Origin: Winogradskyella ouciana
GTDB lineage: Bacteria; Bacteroidota; Bacteroidia; Flavobacteriales; Flavobacteriaceae
DNA length: 64,000 nucleotides
NCBI RefSeq assembly: GCF_009709615.1
Contig: NZ_WJYA01000005.1
Location: 124,001 to 188,000 of the forward strand
Direction of reading: 5' to 3'
The translations under genes and the position numbers were made by a program. Shown here piece after piece: positions 28,544-36,709 of the stretch; position 1 is the stretch's first letter, and every line of letters begins with the position of its first letter. Below the pieces are notes generated by a model. It saw only the letters and a list, made by a program, of their open reading frames with translations. It searched no databases and had not been told where the DNA came from.

Positions 28544-29749
28544 ATGAAATTTAAAATCACTTTAGGAGCAATTCTATTATTCGCTCTAAACATAACCACT
28601 GCACAAGAAATCAGCGACACTTCCTTTGGTAAAGGCTTAATTAATTTTGTTGCAAAAGACAGTTCGTTTAGCGTAAAATTTGCCCCTCGATTTCAAGTTA
28701 GAACTATTTCTGCTTGGGATTATAATGGGAGTCAATATGGCAGCCCAGAACACAATTTTATAGTTCGTCGTGCAAGACTAAAATTTGATGGTTTCGCATA
28801 CAGTCCAAAACTTAAATACAAAATAGAGCTAGGCTTATCCAATAGAGATATCTCTGGTGCTAATCAATTTAACAGAAATACACCTCGTTACATCTTGGAT
28901 GCCGTTATTATGTGGAATTTTGCTGGCAATTGGGAATTGTGGGCAGGACAAACAAAACTTCCTGGTAACGTAGAGCGTGTTGTTTCTTCTGGGAATCTTC
29001 AATTGGTAGATCGTTCTCTATTAAATAGTAGGTTTAATATTGACCGTGACTTGGGTATTCAATTACGACACAAAACAAATTTGGGAGGTGATTTTTTAAT
29101 ACGTGAAAAGCTTTCAGTTTCACAAGGTGAAGGACGTAATGTCACTGAAGGTAATGAAGGTGGTTTACAATATACCGGTCGTTTAGAGTTCTTGCCATTT
29201 GGAACTTTTAAATCTAAAGGTGATTACAGCCAATCTGATTTAAAGCGCGAAGAAAAACCAAAATTAATGGTTGGTTTTACCTATAACTTCAATCAAGATG
29301 CCGTTAGGGAAAGAGGATTTGCTGGTGATTATATGATAAGAACCGATGGTACTATTTACGAAACTGACCAAACCACAATTTTTGCTGATGCCATGTTTAA
29401 GTACAATGGCTTCTCATTTATGGGTGAATATGCAAAACGAACAGCAGACGATGAAATCGCAACTGAAGCAGATGGCGTTACTCCCACAGGCGATATCGTC
29501 TTAACAGGAAATGCCTTAAATTTACAAGCCGGATATTTATTTAAGAGTAACTATGAAGTAGCAGCAAGATTTACGACTTTAGATTTTGAAGAAGTAACCA
29601 ATGCACTACCAACGAAACAATATACGTTAGGAGCCTCAAAATATTTGGTTGGTCATAAATTAAAAGTTCAATCTGATATAAGTTATACAACAGTAGATGG
29701 TAACGAAGATGGCATTAGATTTAGACTTGGATTTGATATTCACTTTTAA
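28544..29749 (+). CDS. Phosphate-selective porin O/P family protein
   Basis: This 401-residue outer-membrane channel of the OprO/OprP (Porin_O_P) type carries phosphate or polyphosphate in characterised relatives. From the ATG at 28544 there is a clear signal peptide ending TTAQ. Beta-barrel strands follow, with motifs such as VRRARLKFDGFAYSPKLKYK and WELWAGQTKLPGNVERV, ending RFRLGFDIHF. The reading frame is open back to 28466, but only the internal ATG gives a signal peptide. It is followed by the PiT transporter after 79 bases, which supports a joint phosphate uptake role across both membranes. Confidence 0.9.
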   Translation: MKFKITLGAILLFALNITTAQEISDTSFGKGLINFVAKDSSFSVKFAPRFQVRTISAWDYNGSQYGSPEHNFIVRRARLKFDGFAYSPKLKYKIELGLSNRDISGANQFNRNTPRYILDAVIMWNFAGNWELWAGQTKLPGNVERVVSSGNLQLVDRSLLNSRFNIDRDLGIQLRHKTNLGGDFLIREKLSVSQGEGRNVTEGNEGGLQYTGRLEFLPFGTFKSKGDYSQSDLKREEKPKLMVGFTYNFNQDAVRERGFAGDYMIRTDGTIYETDQTTIFADAMFKYNGFSFMGEYAKRTADDEIATEADGVTPTGDIVLTGNALNLQAGYLFKSNYEVAARFTTLDFEEVTNALPTKQYTLGASKYLVGHKLKVQSDISYTTVDGNEDGIRFRLGFDIHF

Positions 29750-29761
29750 TCAATATAAAAA

Positions 29762-29805
29762 TAACATTTAGGTAACGTTGTACTTAAATTCTATAAAGAT
29801 ATTTG
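29762..29805 (+). promoter_or_regulatory. Candidate Pho box and promoter of the PiT gene
   Basis: TAACATT (29762), TAACGTT (29773) and TTAAATT (29784) are spaced 11 bases apart. The last ends 11 bases before the TTTG of GATATTTG (29798-29805). The start codon follows at 29829. Layout matches the porin promoter. Confidence 0.55.
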
Positions 29806-29828
29806 CAAACTTATTTTAACTAAAAATT

Positions 29829-32132
29829 ATGGATAATATTTATTTATTAATGCTAATTGCCATAACTACACTAGCTGTATTCGATATTATAGTTGGCGTG
29901 AGTAATGATGCCATTAATTTCCTAAACTCTGCTATTGGTTCTAAGGCCATTTCCCTACGAACTATAATGATTGTAGCAAGTTTAGGTATTTTCATCGGAG
30001 CGGTGTTCTCTAGTGGTATGATGGAAGTAGCCAGAAAAGGGATTTTTGTTCCAGCACAATTTGAGTTTGGGGAGATTATGCTCATTTTTATGGCTGTAAT
30101 GATTACTGATATATTGTTATTGGATTTTTTCAATACGCTTGGACTTCCTACCTCAACAACAGTTTCTATAGTTTTTAATTTATTAGGAGCAGCAGTTGTA
30201 ATGTCACTATTAAAAATAAATCAGTCAGAGACTGAAACTTTAGCGGATTTAACCAATTATATTAATACCTCTAAAGCCTTAGAAATAATCTCTGGTATAT
30301 TGCTATCAGTTGTTATTGCATTTTCTGTTGGTGCATTGGTACAATGGGTATCACGACTTATTTTCACTTTTAATTATGAGAAAAAAGTAAAGAGTTTTGG
30401 GATGATTTTTGGTGGTGTAGCCTTAACCGCTATAACGTATTTCATTTTCTTAAAAGGACTCAAAGGAACTCCATATTATAGTGACTTAAAAGGTATTGTA
30501 GAAGGTAATGAAGTTTATATTATTCTTGGAAGCTTCGCCTTTTGGACACTATTTTCTTTCATATTTGAAAAACTGACCAAGAAGACCGTTTTACTGGTTG
30601 TAATTGCAATAGGTACTTTTGGTTTGGCTCTAGCCTTTTCTGGTAACGATTTAGTTAATTTTATTGGTGTCCCTATGGCGGCATACCACTCTTATGAAGC
30701 TTGGGTTGCTGGTGGAATGGATGTCTCTATGTCTATGGCTGTTTTAGAGAAAAAGGTACCTGCTGAGCCTTTATTACTATTTATTGCTGGTGCCATCATG
30801 GTATTAACGTTATGGTTCTCTAAAAAAGCGAAAACCGTAGCAGAGACCGAAATTAGTTTATCACGCCAAGGTGAAACTCACGAGAAGTTTGAACCAAATG
30901 CACTGTCTAGATCTGTCGTTAAATTCACAACACAATTGTCTAATTACTATAGTGCTGTGATGCCTAAAGCTTTTAGAATAAGCATTGGCAGAAGCTTTGA
31001 GAAACCAAATGTATTAATCACAAAGGACCAAAGCATTGATGCTCCTGCATTTGATATGATTAGAGCTTCGGTTAACTTAATGGTCGCCGGTGTGTTGATT
31101 GCTATTGCCACATCTATGAAATTACCTTTATCTACCACTTATGTAACATTTATGGTGGCTATGGGTACATCTTTAGCTGACAGAGCTTGGGGAAGAGAAA
31201 GTGCTGTATATCGTGTTGCTGGTGTATTAAACGTTATTGGTGGATGGTTTGGTACCGCTATTGGTGCATTCGTAGCAGCAGGAACTGTAGTGTTCTTAAT
31301 TAATTGGAACCCATCGGTAATGATTCCAATTCTATTATTAATTACTGTGGTTTTATTATACAGAAACTATAAAGCCCATAAAGAAAGTTCTAACGAGATC
31401 GTTGAGGAAGACAGCCTAAAACAAACAGGCAGTAGATCTGTTCAAGGAGTTATTCATGAGAGTGCAGGAAACATTTCTAATGTTGTAAAACGCGGAAACA
31501 AGATCTACACCAATGCTGTGAACGGTTTAGCTAAGCAAGATTTAGGTTTATTAAAGAAGAATAAAAAACAGATTGACAAATTGTCTAAAGAGGTAGATAA
31601 TCTTCGTGATAATATTTTCTACTTTATTAAAAATCTAGACGAAACAAGTATACAAGCAAGTAGTTTTTACATCAACATCTTAGGTTACTTGGAAGACATG
31701 ACGCAATCGCTTGAGTATATTTCTAAAGTAAGTCACAAGCACGTTAACAATAATCATAAAAAGCTTAAATTTAGCCAAATAAAAGAGCTTAAAGAGGTTG
31801 ATGAAGCTATGGAAATGATGTTCAGTGATACAAAAGCTGCATTTGATTCGCGTTCGTTTGAGCAAATAGAAATGATCATTAATCGCAAAAGAGAAGTTCT
31901 AGATTTAGTAACTGATAAAATAGTAAAGCAAGTAGCGCGTACGCGTACTGAAGAATCTAGCCCAAAAAATACAACACTTTATTTTGGACTGTTACTAGAA
32001 ACAAAAGACTTACTTAATGCTACTATAAATCTATTAGAAGAGTATTACGATTCTTTTGATAGCTCAATTGAGCCTGCAACTATTAATGTTGTAGATGAAA
32101 TTGTTGAAGACAACGGGTCTTCTAAAGAATAA
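29829..32132 (+). CDS. PiT-family inorganic phosphate transporter with fused PhoU-like C-domain
   Basis: This 767-residue inner-membrane phosphate permease has two PHO4 signature regions: GVSNDAINFLNSAIGSKA near residue 20 and the mirrored half around ATSMKLPLSTTYVTFMVAMG. About 10-12 membrane helices occupy residues 1-515. The last 240 residues form a charged helical domain (NGLAKQDLGLLKKNKKQIDK, LRDNIFYFIKNLDE) resembling PhoU/PhoU-div37 proteins, usually a separate gene beside PiT. The fusion would couple transport to a regulatory bundle. It lies downstream of the phosphate porin. Confidence 0.92.
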   Translation: MDNIYLLMLIAITTLAVFDIIVGVSNDAINFLNSAIGSKAISLRTIMIVASLGIFIGAVFSSGMMEVARKGIFVPAQFEFGEIMLIFMAVMITDILLLDFFNTLGLPTSTTVSIVFNLLGAAVVMSLLKINQSETETLADLTNYINTSKALEIISGILLSVVIAFSVGALVQWVSRLIFTFNYEKKVKSFGMIFGGVALTAITYFIFLKGLKGTPYYSDLKGIVEGNEVYIILGSFAFWTLFSFIFEKLTKKTVLLVVIAIGTFGLALAFSGNDLVNFIGVPMAAYHSYEAWVAGGMDVSMSMAVLEKKVPAEPLLLFIAGAIMVLTLWFSKKAKTVAETEISLSRQGETHEKFEPNALSRSVVKFTTQLSNYYSAVMPKAFRISIGRSFEKPNVLITKDQSIDAPAFDMIRASVNLMVAGVLIAIATSMKLPLSTTYVTFMVAMGTSLADRAWGRESAVYRVAGVLNVIGGWFGTAIGAFVAAGTVVFLINWNPSVMIPILLLITVVLLYRNYKAHKESSNEIVEEDSLKQTGSRSVQGVIHESAGNISNVVKRGNKIYTNAVNGLAKQDLGLLKKNKKQIDKLSKEVDNLRDNIFYFIKNLDETSIQASSFYINILGYLEDMTQSLEYISKVSHKHVNNNHKKLKFSQIKELKEVDEAMEMMFSDTKAAFDSRSFEQIEMIINRKREVLDLVTDKIVKQVARTRTEESSPKNTTLYFGLLLETKDLLNATINLLEEYYDSFDSSIEPATINVVDEIVEDNGSSKE

Positions 32133-32158
32133 CAGTTTATTATACCTATAATTTTTAT

Positions 32159-32188
32159 AAGCCAGCATTAATAAATGCTGGCTTTTTT
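32159..32188. terminator. Terminator between PiT and chrA
   Basis: The stem GCCAGCATT/AATGCTGGC has a 4-base loop and a T-run on the plus strand. It overlaps the last two bases of the convergent chrA-like gene. Confidence 0.88.
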
Positions 32189-33314
32189 ATGTTGTAATTG
32201 ATAACAAAACGAATCCCAAGACTGCTCCAATTACAATCGTCCATATAGTACTGACCTTCGTTTTAAAGGTTAAGAAAGTAGCAATTAAAGCAATAATAAT
32301 ACCTTGCCATTCTACTAAAGTATCTTTGGCCATAATGATGAGCACGGCTAACATTACGGCTACTGCAGCTACATTTACAGAATCCAAAAAATATCTTAGA
32401 ATCCTTGATTTTTGCATTCTTGGTATAAAAGGGTTTAGTATGAGAACAAAAAGGAAGGAAGGTAAAAATATACCTGCTGTGGCTACCAATGCACCTGTAA
32501 ACCCTGAAAGCTGATAACCAATAAACGTTGACGTAGATAGTACTGGCCCTGGTGTAAATTGCCCTATAGCAATTGCATCTATTAATTCTGCTCTTGTCAT
32601 TAAGCCACGTGTAACCAATTCTGCATCTAAATATGCAAAAAGCACATAGCCACTACCATATAGAATGGCGCCTACTTTAAGAAATATTAAAAACAGTTTT
32701 AAGGTAGTAACTTTTGCTATCGTTGTATTAAACCCTAGAAATAAAATCAACGGAGAAATAGAATTTAGGTTAGAAACTGTTTTTGATTTTATATAAAAGT
32801 ACAGCATGCCCAAAACGCCTGCCGCCAATAATGCGACAACTTCATTTACACCAAGTAGGCTCACGACTAAAACCAACACACCAATTATAATAAGTTCAGT
32901 GCTTTTTATGGCTTTCTTACCTAATTTTAAAATGGCACCTGCAATAATTGCTAATACTGCTGGCTTTATACCATAAATGAAAGGTTCTACTTCTGGGAGT
33001 TGACCATATTTTACATACAAATATGCCAACAATGCTGTAATAACAGTAGCAGGAAAAATAAAGGCTATGCCGGCAACAAACAATCCTACTTTACCTGCTC
33101 TTTCATAACCACAATGCATGGTCATCTCAGTTGAGTTTGGTCCTGGAATTAAGTTGGTCGTGCCTATTAAATCAAGAAAATAATCTCGTGTCATCCATTT
33201 GCGCTTTTCAATGATTTCATCTTCCATCATGGCAATATGAGCAGCTGGTCCACCAAATGCAAAACATCCAAGTTTAAAAAACACTAATGCAACTTCCTTT
33301 AATTTAGAATTCAT
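32187..33314 (-). CDS. chrA: CHR-family chromate transporter-like protein
   Basis: This 375-residue membrane protein has two homologous CHR domains (about 1-180 and 190-375). Each begins with the typical FFKLGCFAFGGPAAHIAMMED / FLKVGAILYGSGYVLFAYL pattern and contains the GPNSTEM or GQFTPGPVLSTSTFIGYQL signature. Family members export chromate or act as sulfate-like anion antiporters. The actual substrate here is unknown. It is convergent with the PiT gene and divergent from the OmpA gene. The 197-base gap to the OmpA gene shows only AT-rich sequence with a weak -7-like TCATTTTG at 33479-33486. Confidence 0.9.
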   Translation of the reverse strand: MNSKLKEVALVFFKLGCFAFGGPAAHIAMMEDEIIEKRKWMTRDYFLDLIGTTNLIPGPNSTEMTMHCGYERAGKVGLFVAGIAFIFPATVITALLAYLYVKYGQLPEVEPFIYGIKPAVLAIIAGAILKLGKKAIKSTELIIIGVLVLVVSLLGVNEVVALLAAGVLGMLYFYIKSKTVSNLNSISPLILFLGFNTTIAKVTTLKLFLIFLKVGAILYGSGYVLFAYLDAELVTRGLMTRAELIDAIAIGQFTPGPVLSTSTFIGYQLSGFTGALVATAGIFLPSFLFVLILNPFIPRMQKSRILRYFLDSVNVAAVAVMLAVLIIMAKDTLVEWQGIIIALIATFLTFKTKVSTIWTIVIGAVLGFVLLSITT

Positions 33315-33511
33315 TTTAATGTATTATTCGGTTGTACATAAAATTGTAAATCTACTTTAACTTAAAATAATAAAGTGGATAAAAGCCTTAAAATCATTAA
33401 AGCTTTTAACCATTTGAGTTAAACAATACTTTAAATAAATCACAAACAAAACATCCATCGTATTATTTTTAACGTATATCATTTTGTAACAAACTAATTT
33501 AAAACATAAAC

Positions 33512-34363
33512 ATGAAAAAAATTTCAATTCTTTTATTAACAACGATTCTTTTGAGTTCTTGTGTTTCAAAAAAGAAATATATGGCATTAGAGCAAGAGAA
33601 TGGTGAGATTAAAAGTGAACTGGCCAAAACAAGAGTAGAAAAAGAAGACCTAGAAGACAAGTTTGCTAAAATTCAAGCGCGTGTTGATAGATACAATGAA
33701 AAAATCAACACCTTAAATGAAGATGTTGAAGGTCTTAAAATAGAAAACGATATTAAATTAGATGTTAACGCAGACGGAACAGTAATGTCTAATGAGAGTA
33801 AGCGTAAAATGATGGCGACATTAGAAAATGTTGATCCTGCAAAATTAGCTGAAGCTAAAACTTTAAAAGATTCCATGAACTTAGCGGTTCAGTACAATCT
33901 TTCAAAGACTATGGATACATCAGACTTAAATGAAGACGAAGACATTGCAGTAAATATTAATGAAACTGTGGTTATGATTTCAATTTCTGATAAGATGTTG
34001 TTTAACACAGGTAGCTACAGAATTAGCAATAAAGCCAATAATATCCTTCAGAAATTAGCAGATGTTATCAATTCTGAAGAAAGTATTGATGTTATGGTAG
34101 AAGGACATACAGACTCTAGAACCATTAATACTGAAAAAATCGCAGATAACTGGGATTTGAGTGTATTGAGAGCAACATCTGTAGTTAGAAAATTACAAAA
34201 CAAATATGGCGTAGCACCTGAAAAGATGATTGCATCAGGTCGCAGTAGCTACCAACCTTTAGTTGAGAATGACTCGAGAGAAAATCGTTCTAAAAACAGA
34301 AGAACTCGCATTATCTTAATGCCAAATATTGACAAGTTTTTTGCTTTAATGGAAGCAAATTAA
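33512..34363 (+). CDS. OmpA-family peptidoglycan-binding lipoprotein
   Basis: This 283-residue protein has a lipobox ending LLSSC (cysteine 17). A heptad-rich coiled coil covers about residues 25-75 (ELAKTRVEKEDLEDKFAKIQ), and a C-terminal OmpA domain contains MLFNTGSYRISNKA and the signature VEGHTDSR, then NRSKNRRTRIILMP. It probably anchors the outer membrane to peptidoglycan as Pal does, but no Tol genes are adjacent. It is monocistronic with its own terminator. Confidence 0.9.
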   Translation: MKKISILLLTTILLSSCVSKKKYMALEQENGEIKSELAKTRVEKEDLEDKFAKIQARVDRYNEKINTLNEDVEGLKIENDIKLDVNADGTVMSNESKRKMMATLENVDPAKLAEAKTLKDSMNLAVQYNLSKTMDTSDLNEDEDIAVNINETVVMISISDKMLFNTGSYRISNKANNILQKLADVINSEESIDVMVEGHTDSRTINTEKIADNWDLSVLRATSVVRKLQNKYGVAPEKMIASGRSSYQPLVENDSRENRSKNRRTRIILMPNIDKFFALMEAN

Positions 34364-34388
34364 GATATAGGTTTTATTAACTTATAAT

Positions 34389-34427
34389 AAAGCACCCTCC
34401 CGTACAGTTCGGCATTGGGTGCTTTTC
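34389..34427 (+). terminator. Terminator after the OmpA lipoprotein gene
   Basis: The 7-bp stem AGCACCC/GGGTGCT has a roughly 19-base loop and is followed by TTTTCGTTTTT. Confidence 0.65.
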
Positions 34428-34444
34428 GTTTTTATACGATTTGT

Positions 34445-35203
34445 TTACAGCTCTAGTAATGTAGAATTGTAGGTATAATAATCTATCATTATTATGATAA
34501 AATTGTGGATGAAGTGGATGACAATCCCATACCACAATGTATTGTACTTACTTCTTATATATCCCAAGATTAAACCAAAAGGTAAAATCCAGATTAGGGA
34601 TATAAACGAAAAATGGACCAAAGCAAAAATGAATGCAGTTGCTATGATGGTTACTTTTTCGCTTACTAATTTTTGTAATTGATTAAACAAAAAACCTCTA
34701 AATGCCAATTCTTCAAAAATTGGTGGTAGTATAGCTGTAAATAGTATAGCCCAAAACAAAGGATGATCTAAATAGGTGTAACCGCCATAGTAATTATCTT
34801 CAAACGATTCAAACAAATGTGTGTTCGCATATTCTACGGTGAAGTACACTGTGAATGCCGAAAAAATTGGAAAGACAACAGAGAATGTGACTATTTTCCA
34901 ATCAATTTTGGGCAGTTTGTATAGCTTTAAAATAGCTCTGTAGTCTAATGCCGAAAATCCTAAAACCAATAGCGCAAAGATGCTCTCTATTATTATTTCG
35001 ACTTTTAGACTAAATGGATATTGTTCATATAGAAAATACGCAGCTACAGCAAAGAGTAAGAAGATGACATAGAATGCTAAAATAATATTAAGGGAGGTGG
35101 TTCTTGTCCCAACTTTTGATTTGAGAAGTGATTGACCACAATTGGTACAGAACTTTACGTCTTCAAGAAATACTGTTTTACAGCTAGAGCAACTTTTATC
35201 CAT
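34445..35203 (-). CDS. CPBP-family intramembrane protease with N-terminal zinc ribbon
   Basis: This 252-residue protein starts with a zinc ribbon, CSSC followed 12 residues later by CTNC (residues 4-21). About six to eight membrane helices follow. The CPBP/CAAX-protease-like motifs are present: EELAFRGFLFNQL, FALVHFSF and the third motif around WYGIVIHFIHNF. These hold the glutamates and histidines expected at the active site. It lies 17 bases downstream of another zinc-ribbon membrane protein gene, so the pair probably forms an operon. The substrate is unknown. Confidence 0.88.
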   Translation of the reverse strand: MDKSCSSCKTVFLEDVKFCTNCGQSLLKSKVGTRTTSLNIILAFYVIFLLFAVAAYFLYEQYPFSLKVEIIIESIFALLVLGFSALDYRAILKLYKLPKIDWKIVTFSVVFPIFSAFTVYFTVEYANTHLFESFEDNYYGGYTYLDHPLFWAILFTAILPPIFEELAFRGFLFNQLQKLVSEKVTIIATAFIFALVHFSFISLIWILPFGLILGYIRSKYNTLWYGIVIHFIHNFIIIMIDYYTYNSTLLEL

Positions 35204-35220
35204 ACTAAAACCCTATTCCT

Positions 35221-35757
35221 TTATTTTTTTATTGACGAGGCAGAATATACTCCCGCTCCTAGATAAGCAATAATGAATATCTTAAAAATAAGACCTCTAA
35301 AAAGTGTTGAAGGCTCAAAAATTGCTGAGATAATAATTGTTGTTAAGTAAAGTAAAAGCCCTAATAATATTGCTACAAGAGGTTTCTTCGATGTCCAAGA
35401 GCCTAAGGCCAAATAAATAATACCAACGATAACATTGCTAATTAATAGTGCTATATCCTGATCATTAAAAAAACTGACAACGCCAAATAGAATAATAATT
35501 CCTGCCATAACGTAAAGCACATTTCTTGCCGATCTTATTTTTTTACCCGCATCCATGTGCTGGTTTTTCTTCATGGCATTTCTCGCATGGAATTTTGCCA
35601 CATCGCTATCCGTACCATTTTCTGGGAAGCCGCATTCTGGGCAATAAATATTTTCGGTCTGCATTGGAGTTTTGCAAATAGAGCAGCTCGATTCGCTAAC
35701 TTCAAGTATGGTCATATCTTCCATATTTGGAGCGTGTTTTTTGGTTGAAGCATCCAA
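35221..35757 (-). CDS. Zinc-ribbon membrane protein, hypothetical
   Basis: This 178-residue protein has a zinc ribbon near residues 21-40 (CSICKTP and CPECGFPENG) and about four hydrophobic helices (for example VLYVMAGIIILFGVVSFF and LVAILLGLLLYLTTIIISAI). The start could also be the internal ATG at 35724. It forms a probable operon with the CPBP protease gene, and both carry N-terminal zinc ribbons. I recognise no specific function. Confidence 0.75.
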   Translation of the reverse strand: MDASTKKHAPNMEDMTILEVSESSCSICKTPMQTENIYCPECGFPENGTDSDVAKFHARNAMKKNQHMDAGKKIRSARNVLYVMAGIIILFGVVSFFNDQDIALLISNVIVGIIYLALGSWTSKKPLVAILLGLLLYLTTIIISAIFEPSTLFRGLIFKIFIIAYLGAGVYSASSIKK

Positions 35758-35805
35758 TATAGAAAAAAAGCCAGTACTTTAGTAAACATCAAACAAATTA
35801 TCGAT

Positions 35806-36528
35806 ATGATAAGAAAAATCTTCGTTGCGCTTCTTTTCTGTGCTTCAATTGGCGTAAATGCTCAAGACCTATCTGCAGAACAGGTATTGGAAAACACCAT
35901 TGCCTATCACGACCCAAATAACAACTGGGAAACTTTTAATGAGGAGTTTACAGTGGTGATGAGTACACCAAATGCATCTAAGCGTACCAGTAAAATAAAG
36001 ATTGATTTACCTGCTGAATATTTTAACGTCACAGCAACAAGAGATACTGTAACCACTCAATATACCATCAATAAAGACACGTGCTCAATGGTTTATAACG
36101 GTACGGTTTTGGACAGCATAGAGGCTAAAGGCAAAAATATGTCTTGTGACAGAGCCAACCTCTATAAAAACTATTACACCTATCTCTATGGTTTACCCAT
36201 GAAGCTCAATGATCCTGGCACCAACCTCAGCCAAAACGTTGAAAAGAAAACCTTTAAAGGTAAAGACTATCTGGTTTTAAAAGTGACTTATGATGAAGCT
36301 GTAGGTAGTGATGTTTGGTATTTTTATTTTAACCCAAAAACTTATGCCATGGAAGTCTATCAGTTTTTTAAAACGGATGAGAATGGCAAAGAACAACCTG
36401 ACACTGGTGAATATATTTTACTGTCGGAAGAAGCTATTGTTAATGGCATTAAAATGCCAAAAGTAAGGGCTTGGTATTATAATAAGGATGATAAGTATTT
36501 GGGGACTGATACTTTGGTTGACAAATAG
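35806..36528 (+). CDS. Exported DUF6503-like protein
   Basis: This 240-residue protein has a signal peptide (residues 1-19, ending GVNAQ). The body begins with the recurrent pattern NTIAYHDPNNNWETFNEEF seen in a Bacteroidetes family I recall as DUF6503. The fold is probably LolA-like, since it alternates long beta strands. No catalytic motif is visible. It is divergent from the zinc-ribbon operon and is followed by a REP-like palindrome. Confidence 0.72.
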   Translation: MIRKIFVALLFCASIGVNAQDLSAEQVLENTIAYHDPNNNWETFNEEFTVVMSTPNASKRTSKIKIDLPAEYFNVTATRDTVTTQYTINKDTCSMVYNGTVLDSIEAKGKNMSCDRANLYKNYYTYLYGLPMKLNDPGTNLSQNVEKKTFKGKDYLVLKVTYDEAVGSDVWYFYFNPKTYAMEVYQFFKTDENGKEQPDTGEYILLSEEAIVNGIKMPKVRAWYYNKDDKYLGTDTLVDK

Positions 36529-36555
36529 AGGTTATTATCTCTTTTTATGTCTTTT

Positions 36556-36622
36556 GTCATTCTGAACTTGTTTCAGAATCTAAAATATGATATTCAAGAT
36601 GCTGAAACAAGTTCAGCATGAC
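36556..36622. repeat. REP-like inverted repeat made of two hairpins
   Basis: Two 26-base arms (36556-36581 and 36597-36622) are inverted copies with two differences. Each arm is itself a hairpin: TTCTGAA/TTCAGAA in the left, GCTGAA/TTCAGC in the right. The differences change both partners of a pair, so base pairing is preserved within each arm. This is the organisation of REP/BIME elements. I recall similar GTCATTCTGAACTTG sequences being widespread between flavobacterial genes. Confidence 0.75.
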
Positions 36623-36643
36623 AACTAATTATATTTTAGTTAA

Positions 36644-36676
36644 ATTAAAAAAAGCACCTCTTTTCAGAGATGCTTC
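36644..36676 (-). terminator. Terminator of the nrdBA operon
   Basis: On the minus strand the stem AAGCATCTCT/AGAGGTGCTT (one G-U pair) with a GAAA loop is followed by a T-run. Confidence 0.85.
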
Positions 36677-36709
36677 TTATCATTATAATTTGAGGCTTTT
36701 TAAAGGATT

